The notes under the pieces are model-generated. The model was not told where the DNA came from, searched no databases, and saw only the letters and a program-made list of their open reading frames with translations. Positions 27,437 to 35,989 of a stretch of 64,000 nucleotides of DNA are shown here, in pieces. The translations under genes were made by a program, and so were the position numbers. The stretch comes from Arcanobacterium phocae (GTDB lineage: Bacteria > Actinomycetota > Actinomycetes > Actinomycetales > Actinomycetaceae): positions 434,001 to 498,000 of the forward strand of contig NZ_LT629804.1 in the NCBI RefSeq assembly GCF_900105865.1, given 5' to 3'. How positions within the stretch are numbered: the first letter of the stretch is position 1; every line of letters starts with the position of its first letter.

Positions 27437-27485
27437 CTTGGTGGGTGATAAAGCACCCTAAATCGGTGCTTTATCACCCACCAAG
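27437..27485. terminator. Perfect 21-bp hairpin terminator of the zinc dehydrogenase gene
   Basis: Arms at 27437-27457 and 27465-27485 with a 7-base loop, 16 bases past the stop at 27501 (reverse strand). Confidence 0.75.
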
Positions 27486-27500
27486 CCAAGCTGACAACTA

Positions 27501-28634
27501 TTACAAGGACATATCCACAACGGCACGTCCTTGAATCTTGCCCTGCGCCAATAACTTGTACCCTTCACCGGCCTGATCCAATGAGAACTTTCGGGTCACG
27601 ATGTGACGGTAGTCGATATAACCGTCAGAAGCCATCTTCACAACCGTCGGCAAATCTTGACGTGTACGAGCGCCATACGATCCTAAAATCGATTGCGAGC
27701 GACGGACAGTTCGGTTAATTTCCACAGCCGCTGTTTGAACGCCAGCACCCAGCCCAATCGGCACCATACGTCCACCGTCACGAAGTGAATCTAGCGCAGA
27801 TGTCCAAGTTTCGGGACGTCCAAGTGCTTCGAATGCTACGTCCACGCCGCGGCCGTTAGTAAGGGCTAGCACTTCATCGCGTACGTTCCGTTTCATTGAG
27901 TTAACAACATCAGTTGCACCGAGCTTACGTGCAGCTTCGAGCTTCTCATCATCGACGTCGATAGCAATAATTTGCGCAGCACCAAAAGCTTTTGCAACTT
28001 GAATAATGTTTGATCCAATTCCTCCAGTTGCAACAACGGCAACAGTTTCTCCGTATTGTAAATTAGCGCCACGACGGACAGCTCCATATCCTGTCAACGC
28101 CGCACATCCGAGGATAGAACCAGCAACCATATCCATCCCGTCTTCGAGTGCAGTAACCGATGTCGATGGAATTACACAGTATTCGGATAAGGCTCCCATA
28201 GAATACATAGCAATTGGTTCGTTATCTAGACCAAAAAGGCGGGTATGACCGTCATATAGCTGTCCTTTAATACGGTTCATATCAAAAAATGGCGCACATA
28301 GGTCATCTCGACCTTGAGCACAGTATTCACACTTTCCACATGGCATCAAAAACGCACCAGCAACATTCTGCCCAACATGAAGTCCTGTTTGCTCATTGCC
28401 TGGCCCAACCTCAACAATTTGGCCCGTTACCTCATGCCCAAGAACACACGGCAATGGGAAAGCGATTTTCCCACCGATGACGTGTAGGTCTGAATGGCAC
28501 ATTCCACAAGCAGTTACTTTTATGAGTACTTCACCATCTCGCGGATGCGGTGTTTTAATTGTTTCAACTTGCAATCCGATCTTAGGATCACGTAAAACAG
28601 CTGCCCGCATCGTTGCGGGTATTTGTACAGACAT
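27501..28634 (-). CDS. Zinc-dependent alcohol dehydrogenase (MDR superfamily)
   Basis: About 377 residues from the ATG at 28634, which has GGGGGG upstream; an in-frame start four codons earlier is less likely. Catalytic zinc ligands are C46 (CGMCHSD) and H67 (GHE). The structural zinc site is C99, C102, C105 and C113 in PCGKCEYC plus DLC. A Rossmann segment (VATGGIGSNIIQ) follows. It oxidises an alcohol or reduces an aldehyde with NAD(P). Its position at the edge of the iol regulon suggests a polyol or semialdehyde substrate, but this is not shown by sequence. Confidence 0.87.
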   Translation of the reverse strand: MSVQIPATMRAAVLRDPKIGLQVETIKTPHPRDGEVLIKVTACGMCHSDLHVIGGKIAFPLPCVLGHEVTGQIVEVGPGNEQTGLHVGQNVAGAFLMPCGKCEYCAQGRDDLCAPFFDMNRIKGQLYDGHTRLFGLDNEPIAMYSMGALSEYCVIPSTSVTALEDGMDMVAGSILGCAALTGYGAVRRGANLQYGETVAVVATGGIGSNIIQVAKAFGAAQIIAIDVDDEKLEAARKLGATDVVNSMKRNVRDEVLALTNGRGVDVAFEALGRPETWTSALDSLRDGGRMVPIGLGAGVQTAAVEINRTVRRSQSILGSYGARTRQDLPTVVKMASDGYIDYRHIVTRKFSLDQAGEGYKLLAQGKIQGRAVVDMSL

Positions 28635-28679
28635 TATGCCCCCCATTGGAATTTTTATCTGAACTATTGTTCTATTGTG

Positions 28680-28692
28680 ACACTATCAGTGT
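28680..28692. promoter_or_regulatory. Inverted repeat between the dehydrogenase and TauE genes
   Basis: ACACT-ATC-AGTGT in a divergent promoter region. Possible operator; weak evidence. Confidence 0.25.
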
Positions 28693-28818
28693 AACTATAC
28701 AGCGGCCATTAAATCCACTTTCTGGCGATTTTCTAATGAAATAATGCTCCACTACCAGATTTAACCAAACTTTAAAACAAGGATATATTTTGTCACATAC
28801 AAATATTATAATAACGCT

Positions 28819-29559
28819 ATGCATATCTCGATAACCGGCATGATTTTCCTCGCCATAGCTAGTTTTTTCGTTGGCGTATCTAAAACGGCATTGCCTGGCT
28901 TAACAACGGTGTCTGTTGCAATTTTTGTAGCTGTTCTTCCAGCAAAGGAATCAACGGCAGCTTTATTAATTCTCCTGCTAGTAGGCGATATTTTCGCTCT
29001 CTATGCATGGCGGCAGTTTGCTGACTGGTCCGTTCTACGCAAGCTTCTTATCGGAGTATTCGCTGGTGTTGGGTGTGGGGCTCTATTCTTAGCCGTCGTT
29101 CCGGAAGTCGTATTGCGGCGAGGTATCGGTGCACTACTCATCTGTTTAGTGCTATTAACAATATGTCTTAAGTACTATCGACCCGATCAAACTTCCCACC
29201 ATTGTACGTCTCCCCGAGCACGATGGTTTTACGGCTCCCTCGCGGGTTTCACAACAATGACAGCAAATTCTGGTGGTCCGGTAATGTCGTTATATTTCAT
29301 CGCATCTGGTTATCACATTGCAGAATTTTTAGGAACACAAGCATGGTTCTTTTTCTTAGTAAATATGATGAAATTACCCTTTACTCTGGGATTAGGTCTT
29401 CTCAGAGGTCCGACGCTTAGTATACTTCCTTATTTAGTTCCTTTTGTTATTATTGGATCTTTAGTAGGAACAAAAAGTATAAAATATTTTAGTCAGCAAA
29501 CATTCGACCACAGCATTATTTTTTTAACTCTCGTTTCCTCAGCATACTTACTTTGGTAA
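28819..29559 (+). CDS. TauE/SafE (TSUP) family membrane permease
   Basis: A 246-residue protein with about seven to eight membrane helices. The N-terminus MHISITGMIFLAIASFFVGVSKT and the later FYGSLAGFTTMTANSGGPVMS repeat the family's two half-motifs. Members export or import sulfite, sulfoacetate or other organic anions. A TATAAT at 28807-28812 ends six bases before the ATG and no ribosome site is present, so the mRNA may be leaderless. A terminator hairpin follows. Confidence 0.85.
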   Translation: MHISITGMIFLAIASFFVGVSKTALPGLTTVSVAIFVAVLPAKESTAALLILLLVGDIFALYAWRQFADWSVLRKLLIGVFAGVGCGALFLAVVPEVVLRRGIGALLICLVLLTICLKYYRPDQTSHHCTSPRARWFYGSLAGFTTMTANSGGPVMSLYFIASGYHIAEFLGTQAWFFFLVNMMKLPFTLGLGLLRGPTLSILPYLVPFVIIGSLVGTKSIKYFSQQTFDHSIIFLTLVSSAYLLW

Positions 29560-29573
29560 ACATATCTATGACT

Positions 29574-29616
29574 GTGTAGTGTGCCCCTAGAGCCGAGCTC
29601 TAGGGGCACACTACAC
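29574..29616. terminator. Perfect 20-bp hairpin with CGA triloop
   Basis: Arms at 29574-29593 and 29597-29616. It lies between the convergent TauE gene and the small lipoprotein gene, so it can serve both. The loop closure matches the 14133-14173 hairpin. Confidence 0.75.
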
Positions 29617-29645
29617 AAAGCCTGATTTTAGCTGAGTATCAAGGG

Positions 29646-29987
29646 TTACTTATCACCCATGACGATCTTCTTAACACAGTCATTAGAGGTTTTTAGAAAC
29701 ACGTCTTCCGTGCCTTTTGGAAGGTCGTTCTTGTCAATTTTTTCCTTGTCTAAAACTTTATCAAATTCTTTAATCTGCTGGTCATTTAGCTGATCAAAAA
29801 TTCCATCAGCTAAACAATGCCCAAGATCATTGACCTGTTCTTTGCTCAGCTCGCCAGACGGCACGTCTTCAACGAACTTGTTGTAAAACTTATCTTTAAC
29901 GGCTGCTTTGTCTGGACCTTGAGAGCATCCAGCTAAACCTGCAATTGAAAATGCTAGTACGCATACTCCCGCAACAATTTTCTTCAT
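29646..29987 (-). CDS. Small lipoprotein of unknown function
   Basis: A 113-residue protein with a clear lipoprotein signal: MKKIVAGVCVLAFSIAGLAGC, Cys21 lipidated. The mature part is Lys/Asp-rich and predicted helical, with two further Cys (in GHCLADG and NDCVKK) that could form a disulfide. AAGGAT precedes the ATG. I do not recognise a family. Confidence 0.75.
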   Translation of the reverse strand: MKKIVAGVCVLAFSIAGLAGCSQGPDKAAVKDKFYNKFVEDVPSGELSKEQVNDLGHCLADGIFDQLNDQQIKEFDKVLDKEKIDKNDLPKGTEDVFLKTSNDCVKKIVMGDK

Positions 29988-30215
29988 ACTTATCCTTCAC
30001 TGTAAACCTGACAGCATAATAAAATAAGCTCGCTTGCCTACATTACTAATAAAATCAGCGAAATATCTTAATTGATTTTATCAGAAATACGGCTTTACGA
30101 CCGATTACCCTAGCTTAACTAAACCGTTTTTGTTAGGCTCTAACTAGCAGTCTAGAATTCCTGAGGGCGTTCTACCTACTGGCTTATTTAACTACTTGGT
30201 TGACAAGGAAGTCTC

Positions 30216-31478
30216 ATGGTTATTGACGAAACAACACAGACCTGGCTTACCCAGGAATTTGATGCGTTAGTTGATTTTGCTCGCCATTCCCGGTGCGAGC
30301 ATGGTTTTTCCACTCTTGACGCAACTGGCGAAGCTGATCCGGATGCCGGCCTCCAGCTCTGGATTAACTGCCGCATGACGCACGTTTTTTGCCTTGCTAC
30401 ACTCAAAGGCGATGATTCAGCCCGTGCTTTCGCTCAACACGGAATTGATTGTCTGCGCACCCACTTCTATGATGCACAATTCGGCGGGTTTTTCACCACG
30501 TTACGTTACGACACCAATGAACCATTAGGGGCCGACGGCGAACGCAAGGCCGCCTACGCTCACGCATTCGTTCTTCTCGCTGCTAGTTCGGGCATTCAGG
30601 CTGGTTTAACGGGCGCTCGTGAACTATATGAGTTAGCTCTAGACGCTCACGAAAAACATTTCTGGGAGCCAGAGTATGGGCTGGCTCGCGAGTCTTGGAA
30701 CCGCGACTTTACCCAGACAGATAGTTATCGCGGGGCGAATGCAAACATGCATACCCTCGAAGCATCACTAGCAGCATGGGACGCTACGTCAGATCCACGA
30801 TGGTTAGCTAAGTCGGCGTCGATCCTATCTTTCGTGTTGGGCGAAGCCGATAAAATTGGCTGGCGGATTCCTGAACATTTTGATTCCACTTGGCAGTTGC
30901 TTCCGGAGTTCAATCGAGATCGTCCGGCTGATCCGTTCCGCCCCTTTGGGCTCACTCCCGGCCACGGAATTGAATGGGCCCGGTTGGCACTTCATTTTTG
31001 GGCGGCAGTAAATCGCTTGTCCGGCGAGATTTCACCAGAGGTACAAGAATTTGTTGACCAGCTCCCGGAAGCTGCTTATTCATTATTCACGACGGCGTTG
31101 GCTGATGGCTGGGATGCGGACGGCGCACCCGGAATTGTCTACACAACTGATTTCGACGGCGAACCAGTCGTTCACGAACGAATGCATTGGACTATCTGTG
31201 AGGGAATAGGTGCAGCATCCGCATTTGCTACCTATGCAGAGCAGGCCGGAGACGCAGATAAGATCACCGAGATGCATCTATGGTTCGAAACCTTCCTCGA
31301 TTATGCCAAGACACATCTCATCGAAGCCCCGGGCCGTTGGATTCACGAGTTAGATCAGAACAACACACCGTCTGGAATAACTTGGCCAGGCAAGCCGGAC
31401 GTCTATCACGCAGCTCAATGCGTCCTTATGCCAGAGCTTGGTCTTACCCCATGCTTTGCTGGCGCATTAGTCAAATAA
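30216..31478 (+). CDS. AGE-family sugar epimerase/isomerase (mannose isomerase-like)
   Basis: A 420-residue (alpha/alpha)6-barrel protein of the N-acylglucosamine 2-epimerase family. Family blocks are GERKAAYAHAFVLLAAS, YRGANANMHTLEASLAAW and PFGLTPGHGIEWARL, which carry the active-site His residues; the third is typical of mannose and sulfoquinovose isomerases. It would convert D-mannose to D-fructose. AAGGAAG precedes the ATG. No neighbour is linked, but the GH38/GH5 mannoside locus and PfkB kinase about 15 kb away make a mannose-to-fructose-to-F6P route plausible. Confidence 0.8.
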   Translation: MVIDETTQTWLTQEFDALVDFARHSRCEHGFSTLDATGEADPDAGLQLWINCRMTHVFCLATLKGDDSARAFAQHGIDCLRTHFYDAQFGGFFTTLRYDTNEPLGADGERKAAYAHAFVLLAASSGIQAGLTGARELYELALDAHEKHFWEPEYGLARESWNRDFTQTDSYRGANANMHTLEASLAAWDATSDPRWLAKSASILSFVLGEADKIGWRIPEHFDSTWQLLPEFNRDRPADPFRPFGLTPGHGIEWARLALHFWAAVNRLSGEISPEVQEFVDQLPEAAYSLFTTALADGWDADGAPGIVYTTDFDGEPVVHERMHWTICEGIGAASAFATYAEQAGDADKITEMHLWFETFLDYAKTHLIEAPGRWIHELDQNNTPSGITWPGKPDVYHAAQCVLMPELGLTPCFAGALVK

Positions 31479-31537
31479 GTAGCTAGATAGATTTATCCAT
31501 CTCTCAAATTTAACATTCGCAATACCAAAATTTCACC

Positions 31538-31599
31538 TTGTAGCTCACAATAACATAACATAGAATGAATATTTAGAGAGGTAATATTCATGAATATTA
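31538..31599 (+). promoter_or_regulatory. XRE-gene promoter with start-codon palindrome
   Basis: TTGTAG (31538-31543), a 17-base spacer and TAGAAT (31561-31566) form the promoter. An 18-bp perfect palindrome TAATATTCATGAATATTA lies at 31582-31599, centred on the ATG of the XRE gene. A third half-site ATGAATATT lies at 31565-31573, and the ribosome site GAGAGG falls between. This fits autorepression by the XRE protein. Confidence 0.6.
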
Positions 31600-31916
31600 A
31601 GTCAAAATTAGTAGCGGAACGAATTCAACAACATCGCCTTGCAGCTGAGTTGAACCAGACCGAGCTCGCACACTTAACACAAATTTCACAACCAACGTTA
31701 TCTCGCATTGAGCAGGCAACCCAATCATTGACCGCTGAACTTGCTTTAAAGATTGCGATAGCACTCAACATATCTATAGAAGCAATCCTTGGTCCTGCTC
31801 TCATATCAGATTCCCTTGCAACAGCTGCTCGCCCTGGCAGTTCCACCTCAGCAATGACTACTATGCACGAAGCTGCCGCGTCATACTTCGCTGATTTCCG
31901 GCGAGTAACACTTTAA
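31590..31916 (+). CDS. XRE-family helix-turn-helix regulator
   Basis: A 108-residue protein. The helix-turn-helix spans residues 8-65 (ERIQQHRLAAELNQTELA, then ISQPTLSRIEQATQSLTAE). A short C-terminal tail follows. It is the first gene of a three-gene operon with a metallopeptidase and a PIN protein; repeated AATATT half-sites overlap its own start. It is likely the operon's repressor and possibly the target of the ImmA-like peptidase. Confidence 0.88.
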   Translation: MNIKSKLVAERIQQHRLAAELNQTELAHLTQISQPTLSRIEQATQSLTAELALKIAIALNISIEAILGPALISDSLATAARPGSSTSAMTTMHEAAASYFADFRRVTL

Positions 31917-31922
31917 AACACT

Positions 31923-32711
31923 ATGAGTAACGAAAACGAAGGAGCAGAGGCAGCCCACACTCTCCGCGAACAACTCGATATTGGAAACGCTCCCATCAGT
32001 AATATTTTTACTATATTTGACCTTTTAAATATAGATGTTATTTTTGTTCAAGCAGATAACAATGAACATGGCTTCACAGCTCGTGACGAAAAGAGTAAAG
32101 CAATAGTTGTAGTTGTTAATTGTCATCTCCCATATGCTAGATTACGTTCAACACTTGCACATGAACTCGCGCATATCAGTTTTTCTGATGACCTCACTAA
32201 CTTGAATACTCATCTATATTCGAGTGATTCTGAGATACGCGCCAATGCGTTTTCCCGCCATTTCCTATTGCCACTCGCCGCTGTTAGCAATTGGTGGGAT
32301 AAAGCAGCTACTAAGGATACACATCGATTCCTCAATTCACTTGTCCGTAATTTCGGAGTTTCTCCAGCAATCGCAGCTTTTCAAATGAGCAATGCAGACC
32401 TCATTGATGACGCGGTGTGTGAACAATATCGTCAAGAATCCAGTCGATCTCTCGCTAAGAACTATGGCTGGGAAGACCTCTTACAAAACCGCGTTAATGA
32501 GATTCACACAAAAAAAGAGCCTAAATTACTGAAAGAAAAAGCTATCACCGCATTTCACAATGGGAAAATTACCCAAAACGAGCTAGCTGCAATTCTTAAG
32601 TGCACAGTTACAGATGTAGCACGTAATTTTCCTATCTCATCCCTGCGCGAATCCAAAACGGATGTTGCTGATCCCATTATTTTGGATGACGATCTTTCCG
32701 ACTTGCTGTGA
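31923..32711 (+). CDS. ImmA/IrrE family metallopeptidase
   Basis: A 262-residue protein with the zinc motif HELAH at 80-84, in LRSTLAHELAHISFS, and the family's following S-E-x-x-A-N-A-F block. A C-terminal helix-turn-helix-like segment (ITQNELAAILKCTVTDVARNFP) is unusual. ImmA cleaves a phage-type repressor of the XRE family, and IrrE/PprI activates a stress response by the same chemistry. Here it lies six bases after the XRE gene and four bases overlapped with the PIN gene. The likely substrate is the XRE repressor. The ribosome site is weak. Confidence 0.85.
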   Translation: MSNENEGAEAAHTLREQLDIGNAPISNIFTIFDLLNIDVIFVQADNNEHGFTARDEKSKAIVVVVNCHLPYARLRSTLAHELAHISFSDDLTNLNTHLYSSDSEIRANAFSRHFLLPLAAVSNWWDKAATKDTHRFLNSLVRNFGVSPAIAAFQMSNADLIDDAVCEQYRQESSRSLAKNYGWEDLLQNRVNEIHTKKEPKLLKEKAITAFHNGKITQNELAAILKCTVTDVARNFPISSLRESKTDVADPIILDDDLSDLL

Positions 32712-33340
32712 GTACACCCGTGAACGATACCATTATTGTCGATGCATGTTCTTTCATAAATTTTTTGTCAGTCAATGAACACAATATCTTGATCCAATTC
32801 GCAACTATACACGAGGCGTCTCTATTAGTATCTATGACTGTTGCGAACGAAATTGAGCGAGTTACTAACACACAAACCGGGAAATATTCATACCGTTACA
32901 CTGGCGCATGGTCAAGTTGGCAGAAGATTAAAGACAAGTTCGTTACTATATATGACGATAAGTTTGACCTGGTACAGAACGCAGAGTACTCAAAAGCGCT
33001 AGTTGATCTACATAGATATGATATAGCACAGAAAACGGAGCTTGCTTCCCGCTTAAATAACAGAGAAAATCTTGGAGAATTTGTTTCCATCGGCTATTGC
33101 CTCTACTTAGCTCGTCAAGGATATAAGGTCATCTTTATTATTGATGATGCCGAAGGACGTCAAATATTTAAACATGCCCAACAAATTCTCCAACGAGACG
33201 GTATTGATAAACGCAATCTGCGCCTAGCATCAACTCGTTCAATCCTCAACATCGCAGAAAAAGCTTGGCTAAAAAAGAACTCCAAAACTGAGATCCTGTC
33301 AGCAATGGAGAAAATTAATCCTATTCCAGATTGGTCTTGA
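32708..33340 (+). CDS. PIN-like domain protein, candidate RNase toxin
   Basis: A 210-residue protein whose GTG start overlaps the ImmA stop (GTGA). The N-terminal IIVDACSFINFL places D12 as the first PIN acidic residue. E48 (ANEIER), E124 (NLGEF) and D146/D147 (IFIIDDAEGR) complete a PIN-type metal site. PIN proteins are Mg2+-dependent RNases and commonly toxins. It is third in the XRE-ImmA-PIN operon. An inducible toxin or defence role is inferred, not shown. Confidence 0.75.
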   Translation: MSTPVNDTIIVDACSFINFLSVNEHNILIQFATIHEASLLVSMTVANEIERVTNTQTGKYSYRYTGAWSSWQKIKDKFVTIYDDKFDLVQNAEYSKALVDLHRYDIAQKTELASRLNNRENLGEFVSIGYCLYLARQGYKVIFIIDDAEGRQIFKHAQQILQRDGIDKRNLRLASTRSILNIAEKAWLKKNSKTEILSAMEKINPIPDWS

Positions 33341-33773
33341 TATATCAATTCTTCAGTACACACTTTTACCAGTAAAATATTATAGCCAGTGAAAAAGGTG
33401 GACTTCAAAATCAACTAGTATTTGAAATACCCTTATCAGTGGTAACTCTAGTTATTTTCAGCTCTTGATAAAAGCAATCACCTTAGTTAGGGTTCCTCGC
33501 AGATTCCGGACAGTGGCCTATATGACTTTCCGAAAACACCGGCCTTCACGTCCCTATATTGAATACCTGCGTCTATAGTTGTCGATTTATTCAAGGCAAA
33601 TATCATGCAAATCATATGTCATAAGCTAAGTCTGTTCTATCGAAGCCTTATCTTGAATAGAATCAAAAGCATAATCTAGAACCATCAAGAGTAGCTTTTA
33701 TACGTGACATTTCGTAATACCTAATCTGTTTTTGCCCAAGTGGTAAATCTCTTCGCCTAACTGCAGTCAATAA
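33341..33773. other. Non-coding or decayed stretch
   Basis: No gene, repeat or RNA is recognised in these 433 bases; both strands are broken by stops. It may be scar sequence next to the IS remnants. Confidence 0.4.
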
Positions 33774-33861
33774 CTAGTTCTCATATTCTTGCGAGCTAAA
33801 ATCATGCTGTACCTCACTAAGTTCATCAAGCGTAATACCAGTATCAGACAACACATCACTG
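33774..33861 (-). pseudogene. Remnant of a lipoprotein-array paralogue
   Basis: Reading on the reverse strand, SDVLSDTGITLDELS is a diverged match to the SDALSDTGMTLDELT segment of the array lipoproteins, then a stop follows after about 28 codons. The upstream side is cut exactly where the IS element starts (33862). It proves that the array once extended further. Confidence 0.6.
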
Positions 33862-35175
33862 TGAAGTGCCCCAGGTTTTGTTCCGTTTGAGTAGATGGGA
33901 TAATCTGGACTATGCCAAAGAAATTTGATCAGGATGCGAAGGATCGCGTCGTCCGCTTGGTAGAAGACCGTATTCTTGGCTAGAGGGCCTGTCGTTGCAG
34001 GCTGCCTGTCAGGTGGTCGCACCCAGGCTGGGTGTTTCTTGGCGCACTGCTCGGCAATGGACTCAGGTAGCTCGCCGCGGAAGGGGCGCGTTCTTGAACG
34101 CTTGTCGGAGGACGTGGAAGTCGAAAATACGCGGCTACGTTAGTGAAAACCCCGAGCTTCGCAATACTAACGAGTTCAGATAAGCAGCGTCGGCTTTTTC
34201 GCGTCGGAACTCGACCCGAAACATCGGTGAATGATTCGGTTCATTGATGAGAATCGGAAGCGTTTCTCTACTCAGTTCATCTGCAAGACGTTAAACACTG
34301 ACCGTGTTGGTGGTTTGTGGCTATCGTCAATCACAATCCCGTGGCGTGATTGCTCGTAGCCTGCGTGATGCTGCTGCCGATAGTGCATATCGTTGAGGTT
34401 CATCAAGGTAACTACAGTGTCTACGGGATTGGTTAAGATGTGGCACGCGTCGGGCCCGTGAGGGGAAAAGATATTGGTCGTGAACAAACCGCTCGTTTGA
34501 TGCGCCTTGCTGGAGTTAGCAGCAAAGGTAAGCGCCAGGTTGCTTGTAACAACTCGCAAACCTCAAGGGTGAGATACTCGCCTAGAGTTGGTGAAACGTG
34601 AATGTCGAGCTCCGAGGCCGAATCGGTTGTGGGTGGCTGACATTACCTATGTCCGTACCCGTAAGGAGTTTTCTCTACACCGCTTTTGTGACCGATGTGT
34701 TCTCTCCGGACGGATTGTCGGGTGGGCGCTGGTCGGTTCAATGCGGACGTAAAGCGTTGCCGTTGCAGGCGCTCAATCAGGCGATCGTATGTGCGAAGAA
34801 AACAACTGGGCTGATTCACCATTGCAACCCGCGGCTCACAATATGTGTCCATTGTTGACAATGAGCGTCTTGCCGAGCATGGGATTACTTACCTCGACAG
34901 GGACGGTTGGCGATTCCTATGACAATGCTTTGGCTGAGAACGTCAACGGTTCTTACAAGAATGAGCTGATTCATAGGCGGTCATGGATGGGACGTGGTTG
35001 ACGTAGAAATCGCGGGCGTTTGAATGGGTTTCGTGGTGGAACGAGTCACGACTTCACCAGAGCTTGGGCTACCGTACACCGGCTGAGGTTGAACAGGAGT
35101 TTTGGAACGGCAACACCGGCCATGAAATAATAGAAATCAAGGCACGTGCCTAGGAACAAAACCCGGGGCACTTCA
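33862..35175 (+). mobile_element. Decayed IS3-family element
   Basis: A 1314-bp element with 23-base terminal inverted repeats (TGAAGTGCCCC...TTTTGTTCC, one mismatch) at 33862-33884 and 35153-35175, running TG...CA. OrfA starts MPKKFDQDAKDRVVRL at 33913 but is broken by a stop and a frameshift. OrfB pieces are readable in several frames: MIRFIDENRKRFSTQF, DIGREQTARLMRL, LWVADITYV with the first DDE Asp, and DSYDNALAENVNGSYKNEL with the DDE Glu; the middle Asp region reads HHCN. It is non-functional. No target duplication is visible. Confidence 0.85.
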
Positions 35176-35710
35176 CATGATGGGGATCAATTCGCAAGTC
35201 CCGCAACGAACGCTTGGAAGGCAAACGCCTCTTAGCAGCGCGGTATCCGCGCGCGGTTATAAACCCACCTTCGCGGTGGCGAGCCAATGTAGTGCAGATG
35301 AACTCTACCCCGAAACGATCACGATACGCATCGATGAACGCGATCATTTCTTGGCTCGGGGGTCGAGTTCGGACGCGAAAAAGCCGACGCCTCTTTGAGT
35401 AGCTCATTGACCCGCCGAAGCTCCAAATTTTCCGCACGAAGCCGAGCGTTTTCCGCCTCGTAATCGATCGCGCTGCCTTGCCCGGCTTTAGCCGAAGCGG
35501 CGTCCTTTTTCATCCAATCCAAGATCGAATGCGGTGACATACCAAGTTTAACCGCAATCGCTTGGGCTGCTACCCAACGTGAACACTCATGAATCCGCTG
35601 ATGTTCAAACGTCAAACGAACAGCCCGATCCTTCAACTCCTGCGTAAATTTCCGTGCCATAATAACAATCCTTCCTCAAAACAACACGGAACAAAGGTCA
35701 GGGCGGTTCA
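35176..35710 (-). mobile_element. Truncated IS3-family element (orfA and start of orfB)
   Basis: OrfA (35319-35660, reverse) is intact through MARKFTQELKDRAVRLTFEH and an orfA Leu-zipper (ENARLRAENLELRRVNELLK). A TTTTT slippery run at GCT-TTT-TCG would let a -1 shift restore FASELDP and lead into orfB, whose ATGA start overlaps. OrfB begins MIAFIDAYRDRFGVEF and is cut after RDLRIDP by the end of the other IS at 35175. The outer end (TGAACCGCCC...) is at 35710 and abuts the broken lipoprotein gene. Confidence 0.85.
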
Positions 35711-35976
35711 TACCCACACACACTATCTGCATGTATCGCATCAGTCGCAAACTGGCCCGCCCTATCAGTCAGTTCATCAAGCGTCATACCAGTATCAGAC
35801 AACGCATCACTGACCGTGGTATCCACACCATCTACCCCAACACCACACCCAGACACCACGTCAGAGCTACTACTAGTATCACTGCTACTAGCAGGACTAG
35901 CCCCACACCCAGATAAAAAGACTGAGGCAGCAAGTAACACAGCGAAGAATCGAATACGCAAACGATGGGATGACAT
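35698..35976 (-). pseudogene. 5' fragment of an array lipoprotein (copy 0, B type), broken by IS
   Basis: The first 89 codons of a lipoprotein almost identical to copy 2 (MSSHRLRIRFFAVLLAASVF, lipid Cys24, then TGMTLDELTDRAGQFATD). The frame enters the IS after VCGY and stops at 35698. Its start lies 13 bases after the stop of copy 1, the same spacing as in the rest of the array. Confidence 0.85.
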
Positions 35977-35989
35977 AGCCAGGTTCTTT

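Noticed and set aside
33774..34022. A reverse frame of 82 codons as a gene
   Set aside because: It joins a lipoprotein remnant to antisense IS sequence; the junction is the IS end at 33862.
33862..35175. Functional transposase
   Set aside because: Stops and frameshifts break both orfA and orfB, and the middle catalytic Asp region is altered.
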